A stretch of DNA of 42,449 nucleotides from Bradyrhizobium jicamae (lineage in GTDB: Bacteria; Pseudomonadota; Alphaproteobacteria; Rhizobiales; Xanthobacteraceae), in contig NZ_LLXZ01000064.1 of the NCBI RefSeq assembly GCF_001440395.1, positions 1 to 42,449 on the forward strand, read 5' to 3'. Of the stretch, positions 17,041-25,315 are shown piece by piece. The translations under genes and the position numbers were made by a program. Under the pieces are notes generated by a model, which did not search any database, was not told the origin of the DNA, and was given only the letters and a program-made list of their open reading frames with translations. Within the stretch, counting starts at the first letter, position 1. Each line of letters starts with the position of its first letter.

Positions 17041-17072
17041 ATAATAGCAGTTGCGCGCGGGAAATGCTGCAT

Positions 17073-17627
17073 CTATTTCGCGTTTCCACCCGGGATCATC
17101 GAGAAGGTCGCGGTTGCGTGCACTGCAAGATTGCCCGCGCCGTCGCGGACGAAGCCTTCGGCATAGCTGGTTTGGCGGCCGAGTTTTACCACCTTGCCTT
17201 CCGCCGCGATCGTGCCCGATCGCACCGACAGCGGCCGCAGAAAGGTCAGCTTGAGGTCCAGCGTGACGGAAGTTTGCCCGGCCGGCTGCATGGCGGCGAT
17301 GGCACAACCCATGGCGGTATCCAGTAACGCCGCAGCGGTCGCGCCATGGAGCAGTCCGATGGTATTTTCGAGGCTCTCGTGCGGATCGAGTTCCATCACG
17401 ATGCGGCCGGGCTCTGCGACGGCCATCCGAAAGCCGATCAGCTTTGCCATTGGCGGCGGTGGCAGGATGCCGTCGCGGATCGCGCACATTGTCTCCAGTC
17501 CGGACATGCCGGAGGCCGCCTTCGCCACCGGTCCGGGCGCCTGCCAGTCCACCACCCGCTCCCGCCGCAATTGCGGTGCGAACAAGTCGGGAATTTCCAG
17601 GGCTCGTTGGGCGCTACCCGCGGTCAT
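17073..17627 (-). CDS. PaaI-type hotdog thioesterase
   Basis: A 184-residue PaaI/YdiI-type acyl-CoA thioesterase. The core is NTIGLLHGATAAALLDTAMGC, in which the HG-x-x-x-x-x-L-D pattern holds the active-site helix of the family, and it ends with strands like SVTLDLKLTFLRPL. It would hydrolyse an aromatic or medium-chain acyl-CoA. The ATG at 17627 has AAGGAGA nine bases upstream, which decides the start against a longer open frame. The N-terminal 40 residues precede the hotdog core. It diverges from the molybdopterin oxidoreductase gene. Confidence 0.88.
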   Translation of the reverse strand: MTAGSAQRALEIPDLFAPQLRRERVVDWQAPGPVAKAASGMSGLETMCAIRDGILPPPPMAKLIGFRMAVAEPGRIVMELDPHESLENTIGLLHGATAAALLDTAMGCAIAAMQPAGQTSVTLDLKLTFLRPLSVRSGTIAAEGKVVKLGRQTSYAEGFVRDGAGNLAVHATATFSMIPGGNAK

Positions 17628-17721
17628 GATCGCTCTCCTTGATGACGGCCAGCGAGGGCCGATTGATTGAATTACGACCATCATATATACTGGCCCGGTT
17701 TCAACAATGGAAGAGATGGCC

Positions 17722-20043
17722 ATGCCGAGCTCCGACTGGCGCAAGACCGCCTGCAATCTCTGCTACGTCAATTGCGGCCTCGAGCTGCTGGTCGAAAGTG
17801 AGCGCATCACAAAAGTGCGCGGCGACCGCGACAACCCCAAATCCAAAGGTTATCTCTGCAACAAGGCCGCGCGCATTCCCTTCTATGCGCATCACCGCGA
17901 TCGCCTCACCACGCCGCTGCGCCGGCGCACCGATGGCGGTTTTGACGCCATCGACTGGGACACAGCGATTACCGAGATCGCCGCCAGATTGCGCGACGTC
18001 GTCGATCGCCATGGCGGCAAGAGCCTCGCGCTCTATGGCGGCGGTGGCCAAGGCAATCATGCCGGTGGCGCCTATGCCACGGCACTGCTGCGCGCGCTCG
18101 GCTCGCGCCATGTCTTCAACGCGCTGTCGCAAGAGAAGACCGGTGATTTCTGGGTCAACGGCCACATGTTCGGCAGCCAGACCTGCCACACCGCCGAGGA
18201 CGTGCACCATTGCGACCTGCTGTTCGTGATCGGCGCCAATCCGTGGATCGCCCACGGATTTCCCAATGCGCGCGACCATCTCAACGACATCCGCAAGGAC
18301 CCCCACCGCAAGATGATCGTGATCGATCCCCGCCGTTCCGAGACCGCGGAGCGCGCCGATCTGCATCTCGCGGTCCGTCCCGGCGCCGACGCCTTTCTGC
18401 TGGGCGCGATCCTCGCGCGGCTGATCCAGCGCGACGCGGTGGACCACGCATTCATCGCACAGCACACCACAGGCTATGCGGAGATCCGGGAGGCACTGCT
18501 GCGAATTCCGGTCGAGCAATGGGCTGAGGCCGCCGACATACCGCTCGAGCAGATCGAACAATGCGTCGACATGATCGTTGCGGCGAAAGCGATGACCGTC
18601 CGCGTCGAGCTCGGCATTCAGCAAGGCGTCAACTCGACGCTCAGTTCGTATCTCGAAAAGCTGCTGATCATGCTGACCGGCAGTTTTGGCCGCAAAGGCA
18701 CCAATCAGCTGCATAGCTGGCTGGTGCCGCTGTGGGGCAACTCGCCGAACCAGCGCTTTGCCGCCGCCGATATCGAGGTGATCGGCGGACTGCTGCCGCC
18801 GAATCTGTTTCCCGATGCGGTGCTGTCCGATCATCCCGACCGCCTTCACGCGGTATGGATCGACAGTTCCAACCCCGCGAACACCGCCTCGAACACCGCG
18901 CGGGTCGAGAAGGCGCTGCGCGCACTTGACCTCGTCGTCGTGGTCGACGTGGCGATGACCGAGACCGCGCAGCTGGCGCATTACGTGCTGCCGGCCTCTT
19001 CGCAATATGAGAAGACGGAATTCACGCTCTTCAACTTCGAATTCCCCAGAAACTATTTCCATGTGCGCGCAGGCGTAGTGGCGCCTCTGGCGGGCACCCT
19101 ACCCGAGCCGGAAATCTATACGCGGCTCAGCCGCGCGCTGGGTCTCCTGCCCGGCGACAACGCGCTGGCGCCGTTGCGCGACGCCGCCTTCCGTTCCCGG
19201 CCCGCCTTCGCCGCGGAACTGCGCGCCTTTATGGGTGCCAATCCACAGCTGGCAGCGCTCGGCGCGCTCGTGCTCTACAACACGCTGGGCGCCACCCTGC
19301 CCGACGGCACGGCCGCCGCCGCGCCCCTGTGGCAGGCCGCGCATCTCTGCGCAAAACGCTCGCCGCAGGCTGTGCGCCGCGCGCTCAATGCAGGTAGTGA
19401 CGTACCCGACGAGATGCTCGGCGAAGCGCTGTTCGACGCCATCGTCGGATCGCGCAACGGCGCCGCCTTCACCGAGCACGATTACGACGATGTATGGTCG
19501 CTGGTCTCGCATCCCGACCGCAAGGTCCACCTTGCGATCGCGCCGATGCTGGAATGGCTCGGCAGGCTCGATCCGGCGAACGCCGCGCCTCGCGGCGACT
19601 ATCCCTTCGTGCTCGCCGCTGGACAGCGACGCATGTTCAACGCCAACCAGATCTTTCGCGATCCCGCCTGGCGCCGCGACGATCCCGATGGCGCGCTGCT
19701 CATCAGCGCCGCTGATCTGGCATCGCTCGGCGCGGAGGATGGCGAATGGATTTCGGTGCAATCCGCCGCCGGCCGCGTAGTCGCGCGCTGCAAGCGCGAC
19801 GACAGCATGCGCAGCGGCCAGCTTGCGCTGCCGCACGGCTATGGCCAGGACTATCCGGCCGCCGACGGCGAGCGGATGAACAACGGGCCTCGCGTCAATG
19901 TGCTGACCGAAAGCGGCAACCGCGATCCCATCGCCGGTACGCCCTATCACAAGCACGTCCCGGTGCGGTTGGAGCGGCTGGCGGCAGCCGAAGCCGCGGC
20001 CTATGAGGCAGCCTCGCGGCGCATCCATTCCGCGTCGGCTTAA
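17722..20043 (+). CDS. Molybdopterin-dependent oxidoreductase with one [4Fe-4S] cluster
   Basis: A 773-residue member of the DMSO-reductase/formate dehydrogenase superfamily. The N-terminal cysteines CNLCYVNC plus the later LCNK (Cys11, 14, 18 and 46 from this start) fit one [4Fe-4S] cluster; bis-MGD-binding segments follow (VIGANPWIAHG, VIDPRRSETAERADLHL). GSQTCHTAED puts Cys155 and the next His where formate dehydrogenases have their Mo-ligating Cys/Sec-His pair. No Tat signal is seen, so the enzyme is cytoplasmic. ATGs at 17707 and 17716 are possible, but GGAAGAG is best spaced for 17722. No electron-transfer subunit is adjacent, so substrate and partner are unknown. Confidence 0.87.
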   Translation: MPSSDWRKTACNLCYVNCGLELLVESERITKVRGDRDNPKSKGYLCNKAARIPFYAHHRDRLTTPLRRRTDGGFDAIDWDTAITEIAARLRDVVDRHGGKSLALYGGGGQGNHAGGAYATALLRALGSRHVFNALSQEKTGDFWVNGHMFGSQTCHTAEDVHHCDLLFVIGANPWIAHGFPNARDHLNDIRKDPHRKMIVIDPRRSETAERADLHLAVRPGADAFLLGAILARLIQRDAVDHAFIAQHTTGYAEIREALLRIPVEQWAEAADIPLEQIEQCVDMIVAAKAMTVRVELGIQQGVNSTLSSYLEKLLIMLTGSFGRKGTNQLHSWLVPLWGNSPNQRFAAADIEVIGGLLPPNLFPDAVLSDHPDRLHAVWIDSSNPANTASNTARVEKALRALDLVVVVDVAMTETAQLAHYVLPASSQYEKTEFTLFNFEFPRNYFHVRAGVVAPLAGTLPEPEIYTRLSRALGLLPGDNALAPLRDAAFRSRPAFAAELRAFMGANPQLAALGALVLYNTLGATLPDGTAAAAPLWQAAHLCAKRSPQAVRRALNAGSDVPDEMLGEALFDAIVGSRNGAAFTEHDYDDVWSLVSHPDRKVHLAIAPMLEWLGRLDPANAAPRGDYPFVLAAGQRRMFNANQIFRDPAWRRDDPDGALLISAADLASLGAEDGEWISVQSAAGRVVARCKRDDSMRSGQLALPHGYGQDYPAADGERMNNGPRVNVLTESGNRDPIAGTPYHKHVPVRLERLAAAEAAAYEAASRRIHSASA

Positions 20044-20141
20044 GGAAGTGGCCGCGCTCGGCCCGCGACCCTTGACAAGACCAACCCTTGCCAAGGAAGT
20101 GGTACCCTTGACGCACGCGCGCTTAAGGGAACCACACAACC
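20042..20141 (+). other. Spacer with a partial tandem duplication
   Basis: AAGGAAGTGG occurs at 20042-20051 and again at 20093-20102, and each copy is followed by ACCCTTGAC. The first includes the stop codon of the molybdopterin gene. The spacer may carry a promoter for the crotonase gene (TTGACA occurs at about 20072), but no good -10 was found. Confidence 0.4.
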
Positions 20142-20912
20142 ATGGAAATGCTCAATCCCCACTGCGGCATCGACCGCGACGATAGAGGCGTCGTTCGGCT
20201 TTCGATCTGCAACGCGGGCAGCCTCAATATCCTGTCCTCCGCCGTCACCAACGGCGTCCGCGAGGGGTTCGAGAAGCTCGCCGGCGACAAGAATATCCGC
20301 GCGGTGATCCTCGCAGGCCAGAGCGCGAAGAGCATGATCGGCGGCGCCGACATCAAGGAGATGGCGAAGCTCGACCAGAAATCCGCCGAAGCCTTCATCA
20401 CGCGGCTGCGCGACCTCTGCGAGGCCGTCCGCCAGTTTCCGGCGCCTGTCATCGCGCGGCTGCCGGGCTGGTGCCTCGGCGGCGGCCTCGAAGTCGCCGC
20501 CGCCTGCGATTTCCGGATCGCCGCCCACGACGCCAAATTCGGCATGCCGGAAGTCCGCGTCGGCATCCCCTCGGTGATCCACGCCGCGCTATTGCCGCGG
20601 CTGATCGGCTGGGGCCGCGCCCGCTGGCTGGTGATGACGGCCGAGAATATCGACGCGCCCACCGCGCTCGCCTGGGGCCTGGTCGACGTGGTCGCCAAGG
20701 AAGGCGGGCTCGATGCCGCGGTCGAGCACACGGTGAAGGCGCTGCTCGAATGCGGACCCGAGGCGCTGCGCATCCAGAAGGCGCTGCTGCGGCAGTGGGA
20801 GGAACTGCCGTTGACCGAATCCGTCAATTTGAGCGTCGGCGTGTTCGGGCAGTCTTTTTTGACTGGCGAGCCGCAGCGGCTGATGGGAGATTTTCTCGCC
20901 CGCAAGAAATAG
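20142..20912 (+). CDS. Enoyl-CoA hydratase/isomerase family protein
   Basis: A 256-residue crotonase. Both glutamates used by true hydratases are present: Glu117 in GGGLEVAAACD and Glu137 in MPEVRVGIPS, and the oxyanion-hole segment is SMIGGADIKEM (64-74). The N-terminal part is shorter than in mitochondrial enzymes but complete for bacterial ones. It would hydrate an enoyl-CoA in the cytoplasm; the physiological substrate is unknown. It lies between the molybdopterin oxidoreductase and the FAD monooxygenase genes, 12 bases from the latter, so these may form an operon for an aromatic or acyl compound. Confidence 0.9.
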   Translation: MEMLNPHCGIDRDDRGVVRLSICNAGSLNILSSAVTNGVREGFEKLAGDKNIRAVILAGQSAKSMIGGADIKEMAKLDQKSAEAFITRLRDLCEAVRQFPAPVIARLPGWCLGGGLEVAAACDFRIAAHDAKFGMPEVRVGIPSVIHAALLPRLIGWGRARWLVMTAENIDAPTALAWGLVDVVAKEGGLDAAVEHTVKALLECGPEALRIQKALLRQWEELPLTESVNLSVGVFGQSFLTGEPQRLMGDFLARKK

Positions 20913-20924
20913 ACGGAGGGAGGC

Positions 20925-22616
20925 ATGAGGCCTGCCGGCAAGGGACCGCTGGAGTCGCTCTACTTCGACTATCCCCGCTTTGCGGCGCGGCGCGTTCCTG
21001 AGCTCGATGGCGCGACGGCGCGGCATCCGGTCCTGATCGTGGGCGCCGGCCCGATCGGCATGACGGCCGCGCTGGTGCTGGCGCGCTACGGCATCAGGAG
21101 CGTCCTGATCGATCGCAAGGACACGCTTAATGACGGCAGCCGCGCGATCTGCATTGCGCGGCCGAGCATGCATATCCTGGAACGGATCGGCGCGGTCGCG
21201 CCCTTTGTCGAAAAGGCCCTCGGCTGGCGGTTCGGCCGCAGCTATTACCGCGGCGAGCAGATCTTCCGGCTGGAGATGCCGCAGCCGCCGGGCGAAAAAT
21301 ACCTGCCGATGTACAATCTGCAGCAGCAGTATATCGAAAAGTTCCTGCACGATGCGGTCGCGGCCAGCGACCTCATCGACATGCGCTGGCAGAGCGAACT
21401 GTCCGGCCTCGAACGCCACGTGGACGGCGTTTCTGCCCGCATTTCGTCGCCGGAGGGGGATTACTTTCTCGACGCGCTCTATCTTTTGGCCGCCGACGGT
21501 GCGCGTTCGCCGATCCGGTCGATGCTCGGGCTTCGCCTCAAGGGCGACAATTACGAAGGCCGGTACGTCATCGCCGACATCCGCATGGACCATGATTTTC
21601 CGACCGAGCGGCGGGCGTTCTTCGAGCCGAGCGGCAATCCCGGCGGCACGGTGCTGATCCACAAGCAGCCGGACGATATCTGGCGGGTGGACTACCAGCT
21701 TCGCGAAGGCGAAAGCGAGGAAGAAGCCCTGAAGGAGGAGAATATCCGCGCCCGCGTCAGTGCCATCCTCGTCGATATCGGCCACGTAAAGCCGTGGGAG
21801 CTGGAATGGTGGAGCGTCTATTCCGCCAACACCTTGTGCCTCGATGATTACCGGCACGACCGGGTGTTCTTCATTGGCGACGCCGCGCATATCGTGCCGA
21901 TCTTCGGCGTTCGCGGACTGAACAATGGTCTCGCCGATGCCGAAAACATCGGCTGGAAGCTGGCGCTTGTGCTCCATGGCGAGGCAGACGACCGGCTGCT
22001 CGACAGCTATTCGCCGGAGCGGCGCGGCGCCACGCTCGATGTGTTCGCCAATGCCACCAAGAGCACGCGCTTCATGACACCGCCGACCCGCGGCTGGCGG
22101 CTGGCGCGCGAGGCGGCCCTGTCGCTCAGCTTGAAGCACGAGTTTCCGCGGGGACTGGCCAATCCGCGCCAGATGCAGCCCTACACCTATTCGGACAGTG
22201 TGCTGACACCCTATGCTATCAGAGATGCCGCCTTTGCCGGCGGGCCAGCCTGCGGCAGCGTCGCGCCGAACGCTGGGCTGACCGACGGCAGCCACCTGCT
22301 CGATTACGCCGGCCACGGCCTGACGGCGATCCTGTTCTGCGAGGCGCGACCTACCGCCGAACAGGCGACGTCGCTCGAGCATCTCGGCCGGATCGACAAG
22401 CGGTTCGCTGCCATTGTCGTCGGAACACAGACTTCGGTATCCGGCGCGAAGATCGTAGTGGACCATGACGGGGAAATCGCCCGCCTGTTCGCCGCATCGC
22501 CCGGCACACTCTATCTGCTGCGGCCCGACCTGCACATCGCCGGGCGATGGAAGACGGCCATCCCCTCCGAGATCCTGAAAACCGCGGAGATTTGCCTGGG
22601 AGGCGAGACGCCATGA
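20925..22616 (+). CDS. FAD-dependent aromatic-ring monooxygenase, MhpA/PHBH-like
   Basis: A 563-residue class A flavoprotein monooxygenase. VLIVGAGPIGMTAALVLARYG (starts about 36; Gly40, 42 and 45) is the FAD Rossmann motif, and FFIGDAAHIVPIFGVRG with the invariant GD near residue 317 is the second FAD motif; a C-terminal thioredoxin-like extension runs from about 440. This size and layout match MhpA- and phenol-type hydroxylases that hydroxylate an aromatic ring with NAD(P)H and O2. The substrate is not evident. It overlaps the following small gene by ATGA, and a GGAGGGAGGC ribosome-binding site precedes its own ATG. Confidence 0.9.
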   Translation: MRPAGKGPLESLYFDYPRFAARRVPELDGATARHPVLIVGAGPIGMTAALVLARYGIRSVLIDRKDTLNDGSRAICIARPSMHILERIGAVAPFVEKALGWRFGRSYYRGEQIFRLEMPQPPGEKYLPMYNLQQQYIEKFLHDAVAASDLIDMRWQSELSGLERHVDGVSARISSPEGDYFLDALYLLAADGARSPIRSMLGLRLKGDNYEGRYVIADIRMDHDFPTERRAFFEPSGNPGGTVLIHKQPDDIWRVDYQLREGESEEEALKEENIRARVSAILVDIGHVKPWELEWWSVYSANTLCLDDYRHDRVFFIGDAAHIVPIFGVRGLNNGLADAENIGWKLALVLHGEADDRLLDSYSPERRGATLDVFANATKSTRFMTPPTRGWRLAREAALSLSLKHEFPRGLANPRQMQPYTYSDSVLTPYAIRDAAFAGGPACGSVAPNAGLTDGSHLLDYAGHGLTAILFCEARPTAEQATSLEHLGRIDKRFAAIVVGTQTSVSGAKIVVDHDGEIARLFAASPGTLYLLRPDLHIAGRWKTAIPSEILKTAEICLGGETP

Positions 22617-22813
22617 GCGCAATGCCGTTCGAAGACTTCGAGACTGCCTATGAAACCCTGGCCACAGCAATCGATACGGCCGGGACGGAGCGCGAAACGC
22701 TGTTCCTGACACGCCTCGCGCTGGTGCTCGGCCACGAACTCGGCGACATCACAGCCTTCAGGAAGGCCATCAAGACCGCACTCGAGGGCCTTGAATATGA
22801 TGTGCACTCATAA
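22613..22813 (+). CDS. Small DUF2783-like protein coupled to the monooxygenase
   Basis: A 66-residue acidic, helix-forming protein (DFETAYETLATAIDTAGTE then a second helix through LVLGHELGDITAFRKAIKTAL). It resembles DUF2783 proteins, which are often encoded next to FAD-dependent monooxygenases; I recognise this by pattern, not search. The ATG overlaps the monooxygenase stop (ATGA), with GGGAGGCGAG just upstream, so it is translationally coupled. A role as a small partner of the monooxygenase is inference. The following 150 bases to the convergent stress-protein gene hold nothing I can assign. Confidence 0.7.
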   Translation: MSAMPFEDFETAYETLATAIDTAGTERETLFLTRLALVLGHELGDITAFRKAIKTALEGLEYDVHS

Positions 22814-22965
22814 GGTCGACTGAAGAGTTAGCCAGTGGCCACGACAGCCAGTATCCCTGTCGGAGGCAAAGCGGGCCTCGAAGGCGGGACTGGGCATGCC
22901 TGCCCAACCGGACATAATCTCCATCTCCCCGCGCGTATAATTTGACCTATCGAACGTCTGCACAC

Positions 22966-23349
22966 TCAACGACAAACCAGTACAGGGGTTTTCGCGTAGG
23001 TCAGCACCTTGTTTGTCACACTGCCGATCAGAAGCGTGGAAAGTCCGCTACGCCCATGCCATGACATAACAATGAGATTGCAGCCTTTGTCCTCGGCGGC
23101 TGCGACGATGGCCTGATAGGGGTGCATGTTCTCCACTTGAATTGTCTCGCAGGAAACACCGGCCTCCTTGGCTGCATTTTCCGCGCGATCCAGCACGCTC
23201 GCAAAGTCGCCTGTGACTGCAAGAAGCGGTTCCACAACGTAGATTACAGATACCTTGGCTCCAACGGATTTCGCCAACGCCAACCCATGCGCCACCCCAC
23301 GCTCCGCCAGCTCCGACCCATCTGTCGGAATGAGAATATGCCGGTACAT
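22966..23349 (-). CDS. Universal stress protein (UspA family), first copy
   Basis: A 127-residue single-domain universal stress protein with the family opening (YRHILIPTDGSELAERGV) and C-terminal SVTNKVLTYAKTPVLVCR. The ATP-binding motif G-2x-G-9x-G(S/T) is nearly present as SWHGRSGLSTLLIGS, but the first glycine is serine, so ATP binding may be weakened. GGGAGGTGAAGC precedes the ATG. A near-consensus FNR/FixK site lies 74 bases upstream, suggesting induction at low oxygen. It shares the stretch with a second, more complete copy. Confidence 0.92.
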   Translation of the reverse strand: MYRHILIPTDGSELAERGVAHGLALAKSVGAKVSVIYVVEPLLAVTGDFASVLDRAENAAKEAGVSCETIQVENMHPYQAIVAAAEDKGCNLIVMSWHGRSGLSTLLIGSVTNKVLTYAKTPVLVCR

Positions 23350-23422
23350 GCTTCACCTCCCGATTGTCTGGACGTATCGCCGCCTTCCGCAGGTAAGCTG
23401 GGCCCGCGTTTTCAGATACAGC

Positions 23423-23436
23423 TTGAGGTAGATCAA
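23423..23436. promoter_or_regulatory. Candidate FNR/FixK-type box
   Basis: Read leftward, TTGATCTACCTCAA matches the FNR/FixK consensus TTGAT-N4-ATCAA at 9 of 10 positions. The centre is 80 bases upstream of the start of the first universal stress gene, which would leave a leader of about 39 bases if the promoter is class II (site at -41.5). The -10 element is not clear, so activation is an inference from the site and spacing. Confidence 0.55.
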
Positions 23437-23550
23437 TCTATCGGCCCGTCGTGCTGCGCATGACCCTTGGCGAACGCTTTCCTCAGCACCATGGCCGGTG
23501 GGTGTTCAACCCCACACAGTCACCAACCCCTGCACTATCATTTATGTCCG

Positions 23551-24003
23551 CTAGTGCACTACCAACACCGGCACGCTTCCGTCGGCCAGGACCTCCGACG
23601 TTTGACTCCCCAAGAACAGCTTCTTGAGGCCGCGACGCCCATGAGAGCCCATGACGATTAGGTCGCAGCCTCTGGATTTTGCTGTTTCGATAATCGTAGT
23701 GGCTGGGTGCGCATTCGGAACATGCAAGAGTTCTGCAGATATCCCGATCTGCTTCGCCATAGCCCGCGCTTCATCGAGCACCTTGCCCGCGCCTTCTTTG
23801 CTGGCTGCGTCAAAACGATCAAACTCCTCCTGCGAGGGAATCCATCCCGCGGCGTGTCCGCTCCCGTAGTCGACCGGCAGCGGTTCCGTCACGGTGATGA
23901 CTGTCACTTTGGCATTCAAGGCCTTTGCTAAAGCAATTCCATGCTCAACGCCTTTTCTCGCGACATCCGATCCATCCGTGCTCAAGAGAATATTGGCGTA
24001 CAT
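23551..24003 (-). CDS. Universal stress protein (UspA family), second copy
   Basis: A 150-residue universal stress protein. It has the full ATP-binding pattern G-2x-G-9x-G-S in GSHGRRGLKKLFLGS near the C terminus, and the N-terminal YANILLSTDGSDVARKGV. Compared with the first copy it carries an insertion near residues 47-65 (GSGHAAGWIPSQEEFDRFDA). The protein is cytoplasmic and probably an ATP-binding dimer, as in the UspA group. No FNR-type site was seen immediately upstream. About 200 bases separate the two copies, which have diverged strongly, so they are not a recent duplication. Confidence 0.93.
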   Translation of the reverse strand: MYANILLSTDGSDVARKGVEHGIALAKALNAKVTVITVTEPLPVDYGSGHAAGWIPSQEEFDRFDAASKEGAGKVLDEARAMAKQIGISAELLHVPNAHPATTIIETAKSRGCDLIVMGSHGRRGLKKLFLGSQTSEVLADGSVPVLVVH

Positions 24004-24053
24004 TTGAGGGCTCCCTTGCTCGTCGAACGTTTCCCCAAGAAAGCGATGGTTAC

Positions 24054-24536
24054 TTACATGGCCCGATCTCCACGCGCGAACATCATCGGCCCGCCCTGCT
24101 TGCGCTGATGCACTGCCTGTTTGTCCGGTGTGCGCTCTTCAGGGAAATGGTTAAGTTCCATCAGAAGCAAGACCCCGACGCAGAGCAGCACGCCAGTCAC
24201 GAAGCCGATCAGGCCCCGAAAACGAATTCTGTTTTCATCAAGGTGATCATGGGGAGCCCGACGCCGCCACTGCTGATCATCGAAGGAGATGCCGGAGTGT
24301 TCCGGCGTTTGTGTACTTACCAGAAAAGAGCGGCCCTCGCCATGGATCGAGTGCGGCTGCGGCGCGAATGAAAGGCCGGTCGCTCGAGCCACGCCCGTCA
24401 ATTGATCTTGGGTCGGATTTTCGCGCACGAGCGTGAAAAAAGCCTGGCGGAATGTTCCCTCCCGGCCCTGTTGAGACATGCCGAAAGACGCCGAAAACAT
24501 CTGCTTATAGGGCAAGCCCGGAAGTGGTCGGCGCAT
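24054..24536 (-). CDS. Possible small membrane protein, unknown function
   Basis: An open frame of 160 residues with one clear membrane segment, RGLIGFVTGVLLCVGVLLLM, in its last third, followed by a charged tail. The first 100 residues are low in recognisable structure and may not be coding; the ATG at 24536 is the first in frame. I do not recognise a family. It lies 50 bases upstream of the second universal stress gene on the same strand, so if real it could be co-transcribed. Confidence is low because the opposite strand is also open over part of it. Confidence 0.3.
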   Translation of the reverse strand: MRRPLPGLPYKQMFSASFGMSQQGREGTFRQAFFTLVRENPTQDQLTGVARATGLSFAPQPHSIHGEGRSFLVSTQTPEHSGISFDDQQWRRRAPHDHLDENRIRFRGLIGFVTGVLLCVGVLLLMELNHFPEERTPDKQAVHQRKQGGPMMFARGDRAM

Positions 24537-24720
24537 GGTCAAAGTGACGAGATTGACCTATTGTTGGCATCGATCAGGGCCACAATTTCTTGCATGCTCC
24601 GCAATTTGTCGCTGATACCGGCGGCCACCGGCCGCGTGACTTTTGATCGTCTCGTCATGCAAACCGCGCGTCCTGCGTTTCAGCGGCGAGAATGCCTTGC
24701 GTACGGCTATGAGACAAATC

Positions 24721-25254
24721 ATGACCATCTCCCAGTTTCGGCAACTTGCCGCCTATAATCGCTGGGCCAATGCGCGCCTGTATGCCGCTGCACTTGACCT
24801 ATCGGATCAGGCATGTCGTCTTCACATCGGCGTCTCCTTCGGCAGTCTGCACGGCACATTAAACCACTTGCTGCTGACCGACCGCCTCTGGCTGAAACGG
24901 CTGACCGGCGAAGGGGACCATCCGGATCGTCTCGACGCTATCTTGTATGAAGACCGTGTCGAATTAACCCGGGCGCGTATCGATGAAGACAATCGGTTGA
25001 TGGCGGTTGTCGACCAGTACGACGAAGCGACACTGGCCAGTCTCCACGGCTACAAGACAACCTCCGGGATGCCGCAGTCTCAGGTCCTCGCGGATATCCT
25101 GTTGCACCTATTCAATCACCAGACTCATCATCGCGGACAAGCACATGCGTGCTTATCGATCTTGACGGGTGGCGAACCACCTTCGCTCGACTTGCTGGTG
25201 TTTCAGCGGGGCGGCACAGCGCCCGACCTCGAAACATTGATCCGACGGGTGTAG
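24721..25254 (+). CDS. DinB/YfiT-family putative metal-dependent protein
   Basis: A 177-residue four-helix-bundle protein of the DinB group. The family opening is present (MTISQFRQLAAYNRWANARL), and the metal-binding histidines can be placed at His49 (GTLNHLLLTDRLW) and at His133 and His137 in LFNHQTHHRGQ. Members include damage-inducible proteins and thiol-dependent hydrolases or transferases; no specific reaction can be given. ATGs at 24709 and 24721 are both possible; the latter begins directly at the conserved motif. It is transcribed away from the stress genes. The 61-base gap before the next convergent stop contains nothing notable. Confidence 0.88.
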   Translation: MTISQFRQLAAYNRWANARLYAAALDLSDQACRLHIGVSFGSLHGTLNHLLLTDRLWLKRLTGEGDHPDRLDAILYEDRVELTRARIDEDNRLMAVVDQYDEATLASLHGYKTTSGMPQSQVLADILLHLFNHQTHHRGQAHACLSILTGGEPPSLDLLVFQRGGTAPDLETLIRRV

Positions 25255-25315
25255 CAAGGCCTATTTGGGCGCGTTCCAACGAGAAGCGAAACTCTACGAA
25301 TGCTTTCTGCGCTTG

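Noticed and set aside
24564..24577. Second FNR-like site TTGGCATCGATCAG near the DinB gene
   Set aside because: It matches only about 7 of 10 consensus positions and is badly spaced for either neighbouring gene.
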